A DNA stretch of 64,000 nucleotides, taken from assembly GCA_949752745.1 (NCBI GenBank), contig OX457026.1, positions 76,165,775 to 76,229,774 of the forward strand. The letters run 5' to 3'. The notes below the pieces were generated by a model, which was not told the DNA's origin, did not search any database, and worked only from the letters and a program-made list of their open reading frames with translations. Shown piece after piece: positions 1 to 10,353 of this stretch. The stretch comes from Protula sp. h YS-2021 (Eukaryota; Annelida; Polychaeta; Sabellida; Serpulidae). Numbering within the stretch: position 1 is the stretch's first letter; the number at the start of each line of letters is the position of its first letter. Made by a program: the position numbers and the translations under genes.

Positions 1-153
1 AATTTATCCATACAAAACATGATACAACAAAGGAAATACAAGTAAAAACAACATCAAACTGCAGATGAACAATAATTTAAACTATCGCAAAAATAGATTT
101 ATCTGTAAGAGATTATGTTTTGAATTCTACGGTCCAAGCTCCACGGCTTATGT
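1..153. other. Edge sequence, no feature
   Basis: AT-rich sequence with no open frame or repeat that I can support. Confidence 0.4.
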
Positions 154-425
154 CAGAATTCATGGCTTATGGTAGACTTTATGGTTTATGGAAGAGTTTA
201 TGGCTCAGAGCAGTTGAGTTTTGGGCTCATGGTTTATGGTAAACTTCGTGGTTTATCGCAGAGTTTATATGTTAGAGTAGAGTTCATGGCTTACCTCAGA
301 GTTCATGGCTTAGGGCATAGTTCATGCCTTATGGCAGATTTCATGCTTATGGCAGAGGCCATGGCGTTTGGGAAAGTCCATAGCTTATGGCCTAGTTCAT
401 GGCTTAGGCAATGTTTGTGGCAGGG
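154..425. repeat. Degenerate tandem repeat (about 22-24 bp unit)
   Basis: The words TTCATGGCTTATGGCAGA and TTTATGGTTTATGG recur about a dozen times with substitutions and length changes. The open frame across it (169-495) is made of this repeat and is not a credible protein. Confidence 0.8.
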
Positions 426-504
426 TTCAAAATTACTTTTGCGTTACAGTATACTGCATTTTAAGGATTATTTAGGGATGGCAATAGCCACATAATAACA
501 ACTA

Positions 505-1040
505 GAAGCTCATTCCGCTAGCGAAATGTTAAACACTTGAGAAAAAATAAAATGCAAAAATACTTCCTTCAATGGGTTATTTCTTGAATAATATATTGCA
601 AACAACACAGCTTGAATACGTCTTATAAGCCGAGTAGTGTTTGGTTGTTGACTTAAAGTTTTATTGACTGATCAGGCATACGCCTTGTTATCTATTTACG
701 CAGTGAGAGCTCGCACAGAGCTGACTGAGCAAATGTGTATTCTGTGCTGTCGTTAAATGCTACGCATTTATTTGCAAAAAAATGCACTTTTCACATGGCG
801 TTTTAACAAAGAAAACGAAATCAAAGACGAAAATAAAAAGTGACATGCACATGTTCAGATCAGGCTCTTCATAAGTCCCAAGTTTCATGGTCTGAGGGCC
901 CATAGTGTCAGAGAAGAAGACACAAAAAATCGGAAAAACTGTCAAGAAGAAAAAAAAGGACGAATTTTGCTCGCACAAATTCATATAACCCTTGCAAGCC
1001 AAAGGCATGTCAAATGTTAATAATAACGAGGAGCACGATT
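505..1040. repeat. Dispersed repeat, copy 1
   Basis: About 500 bp shared in the same orientation with 47790-48245. Shared words include GCTAGCGAAATGTTAAACAC near the start and CATAAGTCCCAAGTTTCATG near the end. I see no coding capacity. The copies differ by substitutions and small indels, so this is an old interspersed family of unknown class. Confidence 0.8.
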
Positions 1041-1074
1041 TGACGAAAGTCAGATCGGCAAACCCTTGACCCAA

Positions 1075-2323
<1,249 letters not shown>

Positions 2324-2620
2324 ATAAAAATAAAACAAAATGAAACAGAATAATACAAAAAAACATAAAATTCTTTTTTCGGCATTTTTTCCTAAAACGT
2401 AATACATATTACATACTATATTTTTTGTTCGCTTCGGCCTCAACCCTTCTGCTTAGGGCTGTGCATCTCTGATGCCAAAGTATATATACTGGAACTATAC
2501 ACCGTCCATGTTTTATCGAAATCAATATGAAATTATCTAAATGAATCTCTGATGCCTATATTTTATTTGTATTTTATCGTTTTGGTGTAATTTTGAAAAT
2601 GATTTTTGCTTACATTTAAA

Positions 2621-2795
2621 GGGCCATCCACACAGTACCTACGCAAGGAGGGGGGGGGGGGAGGAGGGTCTGAGCCAAAAGCGTACGCTAATTTATAAGC
2701 AAATGGGAGGACGTCACCAAATTTTGTACAGGGTGTAGGGGGGGGGGGGTAAAAAAAATCTGGCAAAAATTGCGTACGTAATTTATGGATGGCCC
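2621..2795. mobile_element. MITE-like element with about 25-bp inverted termini
   Basis: It opens with GGGCCATCCACA and ends with the near inverse TGTGCGTA-type arm (TTATGGATGGCCC at 2783-2795). The arms (2621-2645 and 2771-2795) pair with a few mismatches. The interior has two poly-G tracts and no coding. A non-autonomous DNA transposon is the simplest reading. No clear target duplication was found. Confidence 0.65.
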
Positions 2796-2913
2796 CTTGG
2801 CATATAAACGCTGATTAAATCACATACACATCTTTCTAATTCCAACAAATTTAACATGATTAATCGTTGTATCTCGTATATTTTCACCCATATATAAAGG
2901 TTTACGGAGGCAG

Positions 2914-3027
2914 AGCACGCCGCGTTGAAAGCAGCAGTGGGACAGGTTCACTTCGCCGAAGATTACTACATGGGCGGCAGGCAACTGGCTCTGCAGGCCT
3001 CTTGGAATGCAGGCAGAATGGTCGCAG
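2914..3027 (+). CDS. Internal exon of a probable C-type-lectin-like gene
   Basis: A GC-rich open segment in AT-rich surroundings. A possible acceptor (GGCAG) lies before 2914 and a donor (G|GTTCGT) after 3027. It encodes about 38 residues including YYMGGRQLALQASWNAG, which resembles the middle of a C-type lectin domain (the YWIGG...W.W..G strand region). Both ends are phase 1, matching the last exon at 20652 and the phases of the lectin exons at 62.6-63.7 kb. The pyrimidine tract is weak and the canonical WND motif is absent, so the boundaries and the family call are tentative. Upstream exons would lie left of the window. If the gene is joined as inferred, the Polinton sits in its next intron. 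Confidence 0.5.
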
Positions 3028-3256
3028 GTTCGTACTCTGCTTCCCACGCTGTATGCACTAAGTAAGCCATCTGTGATGTAGGTACCCCAAATTTTAGGAC
3101 TTAAGAAACGGCCACCCCCAGGCCCCACATATCCCACCGCTGCCCTCCTCCTGTAAGCAGAATTAATGAGGTCATCTATACACTAGAAATTACGATAACA
3201 TTAGCGTATGCACTCGCTCAGGCTCCACCCGTCTCTTAAATACGTACTGTATGTGT
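3028..3256 (+). other. Start of the long host intron, left Polinton flank
   Basis: Non-coding sequence between the putative donor at 3028 and the Polinton target duplication. Nothing else was recognised. Confidence 0.45.
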
Positions 3257-3262
3257 GACATC
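3257..3262. repeat. Left 6-bp target-site duplication (GACATC)
   Basis: GACATC stands directly before the element's first bases AGTAGGTGAG and is repeated exactly after its last bases at 18125-18130. Six-bp duplications are the Polinton/Maverick integration signature. Confidence 0.95.
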
Positions 3263-3296
3263 AGTAGGTGAGAAAGAGGGCTTCTGGAACAGGAAG

Positions 3297-3329
3297 TGAC
3301 GTCATCTGTCTGGACCGGAAGTGACGTCA
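3297..3329. promoter_or_regulatory. Paired CRE and ETS-CRE composite sites near the left end
   Basis: TGACGTCA at 3297-3304 and 3322-3329, the second inside CCGGAAGTGACGTCA. Both are preserved in the right arm (18058-18065 and 18083-18090). By sequence these match CREB/ATF and ETS binding motifs; binding is not shown. Confidence 0.6.
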
Positions 3330-3407
3330 TAGACGTAGCCATGGTAACGTGACGTAGTCATGGTAACGAAGCATAGCCATGGTAACGATAGGCGTAACCC
3401 TGATAAC

Positions 3408-3652
3408 AAAGTGATGACCTCCTCCCCCCTAGGCGGCAGTCGAGACAGACCCTATGATAAAAAGTGATGACCTCCCCCCCCCCCCCCTCTAGGCGCCAGA
3501 CCTGGGACAGACCCTATGGTCAAAAAGTGTGGACCCCCCCCCCCCTAGGCGGCAGTGGGACAGACCCTATGAAAAAGTGTGGACCCCCCCCAGGCGGCAG
3601 TCGGGACAGACCCTATGAAAAAAGTCTGGACACCCCCCCCCCCCCCCAGGCG
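3408..3652. repeat. Subterminal C-rich tandem repeats, left arm
   Basis: About five copies of a unit near 50 bp with AGGCGGCAGTCGGGACAGAC, a CCTATG...AAAAAGTG segment and a variable run of C. The frame through it (3464-3715) is repeat-derived. The right arm has the inverse set at 17703-17975 with different run lengths. Confidence 0.85.
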
Positions 3653-3705
3653 AGCAACATTCTGTCAAGTCAGCTGAAAAGAAGAGCTGTTTGGCGAGGT
3701 CTGAG

Positions 3706-3763
3706 TGGTATATAAGGGATGAGCTCACCTCACTCCCCAACAACAACAGTGACAGCCATAACA
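3706..3763 (+). promoter_or_regulatory. TIR promoter and leader exon, left
   Basis: GTGGTATATAAGGG supplies a TATA box near 3708-3718. About 45 bases later comes CCCCAACAACAACAGTGACA and a donor A|GTAAGT at 3763/3764. The same block is present in inverse orientation in the right arm (17591-17646). This looks like an outward-in promoter with a short non-coding first exon, feeding the polymerase gene on this side. Confidence 0.65.
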
Positions 3764-4545
3764 GTAAGTGGTTATTTGCATAAGTAGTTGTAAGCATTAT
3801 TGCAAACTTTGTAAACAAAACAAAAACTTTCGTTATAATTGATCGATTTGAGTGAAAATTTCACTGTTTGATTCAGTTTTATATCTAGATTTGATATAAA
3901 ATAGTCATGGGCTAGTTGCACAGCTGGCTGTCTAAATCTTTACCGCCATTTTAACTTTGTAAAAATTGTGATAACTTTCGTTATAGTTAACCGATTTACC
4001 TGGAAATTTCACCATTTAATTCAGTTTTATGTCTAGTTTTTGTTATAAAGTAATCATGGCTAGTTGCGCAGCTGACTGTATGCATAATTTGACATATCAC
4101 CATTTTAACTTAAAATTGTGATAACTTTCGTTATAGTTGACCAATTTACATGAAAATTTCACCATTTGATTCAGTTTACAGTAATTCTGTGTTATTTCGC
4201 GGATGAATACCATTTGGCGGATGAATACCATTTCGCTTCACCGCTAGATGTCTCTGCCGTGCATCAATTTTTAACAAGTTTTTGGTAAGTGACACATCAT
4301 ATACCATCTAAGTGGTATAAATAAGCAAGACGTTATCAGTGATAAATTCTGCTGAGTCAGCAATTTTAACAATGTTTGAAAAAAAAGTTACACAACATAT
4401 TTTGATTACATGTAAGTAGCATAAAAGCGTAAGTGAAACATGCATATGAATCAGTGATAAATTCTGCTGAGTCAACAAGTTACACATCATCGAAGTGGTA
4501 TAAAAGCAAGAGTGAAACGTGTATTTCACCTCATTTCAATTCTAG
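3764..4545 (+). other. Putative leader intron in the left TIR
   Basis: Begins GTAAGTGG and ends with the pyrimidine-rich acceptor CACCTCATTTCAATTCTAG at 4545, 23 bases before the PolB ATG at 4569. The exon bases on both sides share CAACAACAACA. If used, translation starts at 4569, not at the in-frame ATG at 4512, which would be intronic. Confidence 0.6.
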
Positions 4546-4568
4546 AACCAGCAACAACAACAACAACG

Positions 4569-7500
4569 ATGGCACCAGTCTACTGTCATGATTGCGATAT
4601 AACATTTCCATCTCTGGAATTGTTCGTGGCACATACATGCAAACCAGCTAGGGTGAAACGTGCTCATGAAGAGCTTGTTGAGCAGATTGAAGCCAAGAGA
4701 CGAAAGACGGCGCAAGATGGAATTGACAGACCTGATCCAGTCCTCTGCTGTAAATGCGCCAAGATATTTTCATCTTTGGATGCGTTTGAGACACATGTAT
4801 GCATGATGGAAGAACAAAAGACGGTACAAGCAGGGAGAGGCAGAAGAGTGAGTCTTGGTGAAAACGCACAGGAAAGACGGTTTGAGCCTGAAGATGGATC
4901 AGATTTGCTACTTGAAATGCGACAACAAGAGAATCAGATTAAGAGACATTTGCTAGAAACGTTAAACCGTGGAATGAAATGGTATATTGTGGTGCATGCA
5001 CGCTTCAAGAAAATGACGGCGAATGCTGAAGGTGTTATGGTAGAACAAGTGGATAATGCCTTTATGAGCAGTCCAACATATACAGCATACAATCCAGCGG
5101 ATATTGAGCAGGACTTGCCAGAAGCCTATAAAGAATTGTTTATCAAGTTTGACGAACATGAGCCACAAGGTTCTGGCTGGGTGTTGGATAACATACTGTA
5201 TATTGAAGTGCATACAGCTATGTCAGCGCCACTAGAAGCGAGTAGTTTTATCCCACTACCGAAGAAAGTGAAGAATACAAAGGCTGTGTTAAACATTCAG
5301 AATGATGACAACAAGTGCTTCTTATGGTCCGTATTGGCTCATCTTCATCCTCATAACGACAACCCACATCGCGTGAATCATTACACACCATTTGAGAAAG
5401 AATTGAAGGTTGAAGGCATGACATTTCCAACACCGATTACGGACATGCCAAAGTTTGAAAAGGAGAATGAACGTGTTTGGATATGAACATGATGTAGTTG
5501 TTCCGATACAACTGAGCCGAAACACCAGCGCCAGAGAAATCAACTTGCTTTTGATTAGCAATGACAAAAAAACGCATTACTGTCTCATCAAGAATTTCAG
5601 CAGACTTATGGCTTATCGATCAAAGCGTAAGGCTGCAGCATTTTATTGTTTCAACTGGCTTCACGGGTTTATACGACAAGATCTTTTAGACAAGCATCGT
5701 GAAGTGTGTGGCAAGCATGGAGCGCAACGTTTATCATTCCCCAAGAAACCTCTCATCAAGTTTAAGAATGTAGCCAGACAACAGCGATTTATGCTTTATG
5801 CTTTGTGATTTATGCAGACTTTGAATGTTTCACGAAAAAGCATGAAGAAGGAGACAAGTATCAACATCATCGTCCAAACAGCTTTGCCTATGTGGTTGTC
5901 AGCCAGTATGACCCACGTGCCCTAGTCGTGTATCGAGGAGATAATGCTGTGAAAGTCTTTTTAGACCATATGGTGAATGAGCGTGATCGTATTGTGCATG
6001 GTTTACTACAGCAAAAGGAAATGGTGATGACTCGTGAAGACAAAGAGGATTTCAAGAACGCTGTCGATTACTACATTTGTCATGAGCCTCTAGGAGCAGA
6101 TCGTGTGAGAGATCATGACCATATCAATGGCAAATACCGTGGAGCTGCACATAATGAATGCAATTTACAATTCCGACTTCGAAAGGATAAGCAGGATGTA
6201 AAAGATTCTTTTATCATTCCTGTGTTTTCCACAATTTGCGAGGCTATGACAGCCATTTAATCATGGAAGAAATTGGAAAGTTCAAAAATGAAACCATTAC
6301 AGTCATTCTCAACGCCATTGAGAAATATATTGCATTCACCATGAGCAATCTGAAATTTACAGACAGTTATCAGTTCATGAGTGCCTCTCTACAGAAGCTG
6401 GTATCCAACCTGGCGGCAGAAGGGAAAGACAACTTCTACAACATGACGTCACACATTCACGATAGCGATCAACAAGATTTACTGTTGAGAAAGGGAGTGT
6501 ACCCTTATGATTACGTGGATGAGTCATCCAAGTTTGCTGAAACACAACTGCCGTCCAAGTTTTACAGTCTACTTAGTGAAGAGGACATTAGCGATGAGGA
6601 TTATGAGCAGGCGCAGGTGTGGGAGACATTCAACTGTACTACATTTGGTGAATATCATGACCTGTACCTGAAATCGGATGTGTTGCTGCTGGCTGACGTG
6701 TTTGAAAACTTTCGTGAAGTATGTCTCAACACGTATGAATTGAATCCTGCTCACTACTATACAGCGCCAGGACTGTCGTGGGATGCCATGTTAAAAGCGA
6801 CAAAGGTGAAATTGGAATTGATCAACGACATTGACATGTACCAAATGGTTGAACAAGGTCTACGTGGCGGAATATCTGTCATCACACACAAGTATGCGAA
6901 AGCAAATAACCCCTACGTAGCAGATTATGATCCCACGAAACCAACCAACTACTTGGTGTACCTGGATGGGAACAACTTGTATGGTTGGGCCATGTCGCAA
7001 AGCATGCCGAAAAGTGGATTTCCGTGGTTGAGCGAGCCAGAATCTATTAACTTCATGGATGTGGATGAAGATAACGAGATTTGATACATTTTAGAGGTGG
7101 ATTTGGAATACCCATATTCAATTCATGATCGTCATAATCACTATCCAGTGGCTCCAGAACGGAAAAGTATCAAGGTGGGAGAATTGTCAGAGCATAGTCA
7201 GAAGCTACGGAAAGATCTGAACATGAAAGGCAAACCTAGTGAAAAGCTCATTCCCAACTTGTGTGACAAGAAGAAATATGTGCTTCATTATAGAAATTTA
7301 CAACAGTATGTTTCACTGGGATTGAAAGTCACTAAGGTGCCCCGTGCCATCATGTTTGCACACAGCAAATGGTTGGAGAAATACACGGAAACACGGAAAA
7401 GAGAAAGTTGGCCAAGAACCCATTTGAGAAAGATTTTTTCAAATTGATGAACAACTCTGCGTTTGGCAAAACCATGGAAAATGTGAGAAAACGCATGAAT

Positions 7501-8201
7501 GTGGAACTCGTTCACCAGGAAAAACGGTTCAAGAAACTTGTAGCCAAACCTTCATTCCACAAATTTAGAATTTTCAAGGAAGATTTAACCGCGGTACATC
7601 TGCGCAAAGTGGATCTGCTTCTGGATAAACCCATTCAAATCGGCCTCACCATTCTCGACCTCAGCAAAGTGCTCATGTTCCACTTTCATTACAACTACGT
7701 CATGACCAAGTATCCCGACGCCAAGTCTTGTTCAGCGACACCGACAGTCTCTGTTACGACATAGAAACGGACGATATCTACAAGGATTCGCAGGAAGATG
7801 CGGACTTGTTCGACACAAGTGACTATCCGTCAGATCATTTCCTGCATTCCGACGTGAACAAGAAAGTGCTTTGGAAAATGAAAGATGAGACGGCGGGTAT
7901 TCCCAGTGAAGAGTTTGTTGGACTTCGGCCGAAAATGTACAGTATGATGTATGGTGGGAAAGAAAAACGTAGGGCCAAAGGTATCACTCGAGCATGTCAA
8001 AGACGTATGAAACATAAGCAGTATAAAGACAGTTTGTTCAACCAAACGCAAACGATGACTACAGGAAACATCATTCGAAGACATGACCACCAGATTTTCT
8101 CGGAGAAGTTGAGGAAAGTGGCTCTCTCTCCCTATGACGACAAGCGATATGTGACGAGTGATGACTATTCCACTTTGGCGCATGGACATTACAGTATATA
8201 A
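4569..8201 (+). pseudogene. Protein-primed family-B DNA polymerase (Polinton pPolB), broken
   Basis: This is the replicative polymerase of Polinton/adintovirus-type elements, which copies a linear genome from a protein primer. Two N-terminal zinc-finger-like pairs are visible (C6/C9/H22/C24 and C60/C63/H76/C78), then the N-terminal region with LPKKVKNTKAVLNIQNDDNK. The exonuclease aspartate-glutamate motif YADFEC is at 5811-5828. An endonuclease-VII-like insert DHDHINGKYRGAAHNECN and exonuclease motifs RGYDSHLIM and YLKSDVLLLADVF follow, then polymerase motifs LDGNNLYGWAM, NNSAFGKTMEN and FSDTDSL. The domain order is complete, but the frame changes near 5480, 5806, 6235, 7430 and 7730 and a TGA interrupts at 7082-7084. 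This copy cannot make the enzyme without six independent readthroughs, so it is a pseudogene. Its last codons overlap the TATA box of the next gene. Confidence 0.93.
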
Positions 8202-8203
8202 GG
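8195..8203 (+). promoter_or_regulatory. TATA box for the PC4-like gene
   Basis: TATATAAGG overlaps the polymerase stop codon (8199-8201) and lies 53 bases before the ATG at 8256. The same plan, a TATA box at or near the previous gene's end, recurs on the minus strand. Confidence 0.6.
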
Positions 8204-8255
8204 GGGGACACTTCAACTTTAGAGTTAGTTGAGGTGTGAACACTAAAGCGTGAAC

Positions 8256-8603
8256 ATGAATCGGAAAAGATCTGCAACGGATATGGATACTCTTGCTGAT
8301 ACAGTAATAGACTTGAACGTGAAAAATCCTGACAATACCATCAAGAAACTAAAAGTGGAGACGACCCCTACACCACAGTCGTGGGAGGGAATGCTTTCTT
8401 TAGGCAATGGAAAATATATCAAGATTATGAAACAAAGCAATGAAGGAGTGGTGAACATTCGCAAATACCTCAGAGATGAGGGGACTGGAAGAAACCGTCC
8501 TACGAAAAAGGGAATTTTGCTGACAATACCTGAATGGAAAATGCTGAAGAAGCAAGTGAAAGAAGTGGATAAAAGGCTTCGCAGACAAGAAGACAGCGCA
8601 TAA
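8256..8603 (+). CDS. PC4/Sub1-like single-strand DNA-binding protein
   Basis: A 115-residue open frame. The C-terminal half has the PC4 (p15 transcriptional coactivator) pattern: LGNGKYIKI, then VVNIRKYLRDEG, then RPTKKGILLTIPEWKMLKKQ. This corresponds to the family's strand-forming segment, the IR-Y turn, the KKGI-L strand and the following W-containing helix. The N-terminus is basic and polar (MNRKRSATDMDTLADTV). PC4 folds bind single-stranded DNA and act in transcription or replication; a virus-like element could use one to coat displaced strands during protein-primed replication, which is inference. I chose the ATG at 8256 because the in-frame triplet at 8250 is GTG. The gene sits 54 bases after PolB and 12 bases before the next gene, and it is undamaged. 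Confidence 0.8.
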   Translation: MNRKRSATDMDTLADTVIDLNVKNPDNTIKKLKVETTPTPQSWEGMLSLGNGKYIKIMKQSNEGVVNIRKYLRDEGTGRNRPTKKGILLTIPEWKMLKKQVKEVDKRLRRQEDSA

Positions 8604-8615
8604 GAAGGTAAAATC

Positions 8616-8990
8616 ATGAATGCACTCATATTGAACGATGGTGTTTACCTTACTGTAAATGATAGGAATGAAGTGATGATAGGTTCTCGAATAAGTTCTG
8701 ATTACCGGTTTAAACCTGAAGTGTGGAAAGACTTTAAAAACATACCGCTTGAACATGGGTTTAAATGCAGACTTGGAAACAAAGTTGAAGTGTTGGTGAC
8801 TGAATATGATTCTAACATACGTATGACATTCTGGAGAAATCTTTTACAGGATTATCCAGAGGATTATAAGGGAGTTGTGCCAGATACTTCACATATAGAT
8901 TTGATCCACTTTAATATCAAGAACTGGCGCGCAGTCTTACGATTCCTAAAAGCTATACAACATCCGCTGTTCGACATCATCCGAGTATAA
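8616..8990 (+). CDS. Small PC4-like family protein, two half-repeats
   Basis: A 124-residue open frame, no database family recognised with certainty. It appears to hold two similar halves, each a set of short strands ending in a W-containing helix: ...PEVWKDFKNIP near residue 40 and ...IKNWRAVLRFLKAI near the end. The same plan (strands, a YV.F-like segment, then YINL...W..LL) occurs in the proteins at 9050-9340, 9333-9620 and 15849-16475. I infer a paralogous family built on a PC4-like fold. The stop at 8988-8990 may be premature: the +2 frame is open from about 8950 through 9340 and reads sensibly. Confidence 0.6.
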   Translation: MNALILNDGVYLTVNDRNEVMIGSRISSDYRFKPEVWKDFKNIPLEHGFKCRLGNKVEVLVTEYDSNIRMTFWRNLLQDYPEDYKGVVPDTSHIDLIHFNIKNWRAVLRFLKAIQHPLFDIIRV

Positions 8991-9049
8991 GTAGACGAGA
9001 TGGAAGACTATTTGTTGGATATGAACCTAATACATATGGATTCTCATAT

Positions 9050-9340
9050 ATGAGAAACTTATGTGATGACATTGTGCTACGACATTTTGGAAAGTATATC
9101 ATACTATCGCTTGACGACCAATCCGTGTTGAAGGATTATCTGGAGAAGCTGAGGATACCCGGCTTTCTGCTTCTACTTTCAAATGATATAGTAGTGCGTG
9201 TGACTGAGAACGGTCTAGACGTGTTTGTACAATTTCGCCAATATGACGAGCTTACAGAACACTACGACTACATCAACCTCAGCACAGTGGAATGGAACGC
9301 GCTGTTACAAGCATTGGATTGGGAAGAACCTTATGCTTGA
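9050..9340 (+). CDS. Second small PC4-like family protein, 5' end uncertain
   Basis: A 96-residue frame from the ATG at 9050, open without ATG back to about 8950, where it overlaps the previous gene in another frame. A short ATG frame at 9000 stops at 9053. Either this gene starts at 9050 or it was once fused to, or started inside, the preceding gene. Its end has the family signature YDYINLSTVEWNALLQALDW. It overlaps the next gene by 8 bases. Function unknown; a DNA-binding role is inferred from its resemblance to the PC4-like neighbours. Confidence 0.55.
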   Translation: MRNLCDDIVLRHFGKYIILSLDDQSVLKDYLEKLRIPGFLLLLSNDIVVRVTENGLDVFVQFRQYDELTEHYDYINLSTVEWNALLQALDWEEPYA

Positions 9341-9620
9341 ATTCAAAGAGGAAGGAATACAATTCAAGCGGGGTACCAAATCCATTGAGCTGACACAGCC
9401 TATGCGTGTGATGGATATAGACTTAGAAGAAGAAGGATATGAACTGAAACTGTCTGAACATGAAACTGTTAAAGTGATAAAGTTTGGTGATGCGCGTTAT
9501 GTGAGCTTTCATAGCATTTGCAAACACGGATGTAATGTCTATGATACATATATTAATTTAGATTGCAATAAATGGCATTCATTGATTAATATATTTAATG
9601 CATTTAGTGGCATGTATTGA
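9333..9620 (+). CDS. Third small PC4-like family protein
   Basis: A 95-residue frame starting at the ATG at 9333, which overlaps the stop of the previous gene (ATGCTTGA arrangement). It carries the family pattern: an acidic strand-rich first half (MRVMDIDLEEEGYELKLSE), then DARYVSFHSICKHG and YINLDCNKWHSLINIF. It is the last gene of the plus-strand cluster and is followed directly by a tandem repeat containing AATAAA signals. No catalytic motif is seen. Confidence 0.6.
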   Translation: MLEFKEEGIQFKRGTKSIELTQPMRVMDIDLEEEGYELKLSEHETVKVIKFGDARYVSFHSICKHGCNVYDTYINLDCNKWHSLINIFNAFSGMY

Positions 9621-9627
9621 ATGTGTT

Positions 9628-9822
9628 TGTAAATAGAGTTCTGTCAATAAAAGTTTGTAAATAAAAGTTTGTAAATAGAAGTTTGCAAATAGAGTTTGTA
9701 AGTAAATGTTTGTAAATAGAATTTTGTAAATAGAGTTTGTAAATAGAAGTTTGTAAATAGAGTTCTGTAGATAAGAGTTTGTAAATAGAGTTCTGTAGAT
9801 AAGAGTTTGTACATATAACACA
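9628..9822. repeat. Tandem repeat at the convergent gene junction
   Basis: About twelve degenerate units of roughly 15 bp built on AGTTTGTAAATAGA and AGTTCTGTAGATAAG. It lies between the two converging gene clusters. AATAAA occurs at its left end (about 9646 and 9660) and just beyond it (about 9822), so it may double as the plus-strand polyadenylation zone. Confidence 0.85.
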
Positions 9823-9931
9823 ATAAACAAGACTGTTTGAAACTTGGGTTGTTTTATTTAACAAACTTGAACAATTGACAACAACTTAACTACAACTTAA
9901 CTACTATAACTTAACTACTACAACAACAACA
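9823..9931. terminator. Convergent polyadenylation region
   Basis: AATAAA on + near 9822 and its inverse TTTATT (for the minus cluster) near 9853, in sequence with no open frame. This is the likely 3' end zone for both clusters. Confidence 0.5.
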
Positions 9932-10353
9932 TTAATAAAACAAAGGTTTATAATGTCTATATACAAAATACTTTATAATAAAATCACCATCCTTTCTTTT
10001 TAATATATTAACAATATCAAACATACTCTGACCTCAAACATACACAATAAAAACCACATGACGATGATATTGGCGTTTGTAATGATATGGAATTATACAT
10101 ATAGTCATTTCTTAAAAAACATTTCTAAACGATCATCTAGAGGTAAAAGTCCACAAGAGTCAAAATATTCTACAGGGTCTTTGTCATAATACACTGCCAC
10201 CCAATGTTCTCCTGGTTCATCTTGATCGTCTGTGCTGAAGACATAGGCACCGCGTTGTAAAGATGGTAACTGGTTCATGGCAAACACACCTTGAAACAAG
10301 TCTTTGGTCATGACATCATGACTCAATATGGCATCAATCTGCTTCGTGTTCAT
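9932..10353 (-). pseudogene. Adenain-like maturation protease, frameshifted
   Basis: Cysteine protease related to adenovirus and Polinton maturation proteases, expected to cleave capsid precursors. The N-terminal 82 residues are open from the ATG at 10353 and hold the histidine motif GEHWVAVYYD and the EYFDSCG strand. The Gln/Cys part with SSSCGFYC lies in another frame (about 10115-10017), and the tail ending at 9932 lies in a third. The first shift is at a run of T near 10110 and the second near 10020. Length with breaks is about 140 codons, near the Polinton norm. The ATG overlaps the stop of the hexon-like gene. All catalytic residues are recognisable, but not in one frame. Confidence 0.85.

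Larger units (their letters stand above)
3263..4513. repeat. Left terminal inverted repeat of the Polinton
   Basis: Pairs with 16965-18124. In order from the outer end: two TGACGTCA sites, several CCATGGTAAC repeats, a block of roughly 50-bp C-rich tandem repeats (3408-3652), a TATA box (about 3708), a leader with a splice donor, then two rounds of a duplicated unit holding TGATAAATTCTGCTGAGTCA and GTGGTATAAA (about 4310 and 4496). Small indels make it about 90 bp longer than the right arm. Confidence 0.93.

Noticed and set aside
169..495. 108-codon frame at the left edge
   Set aside because: It is produced by a degenerate tandem repeat and has no protein-like composition.
3464..3818. Proline-rich and other frames in the left TIR
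   Set aside because: They run through C-homopolymer tandem repeats and a promoter and are not preserved in the right arm.
4512..4568. Upstream in-frame start for PolB (MKRVFHL...)
   Set aside because: It lies 5' of a strong acceptor and follows a TATA box too closely; the zinc-finger region starts at 4569.
9628..9822. Repeat array considered as CRISPR-like
   Set aside because: Contiguous degenerate units without spacers, in a eukaryotic element.
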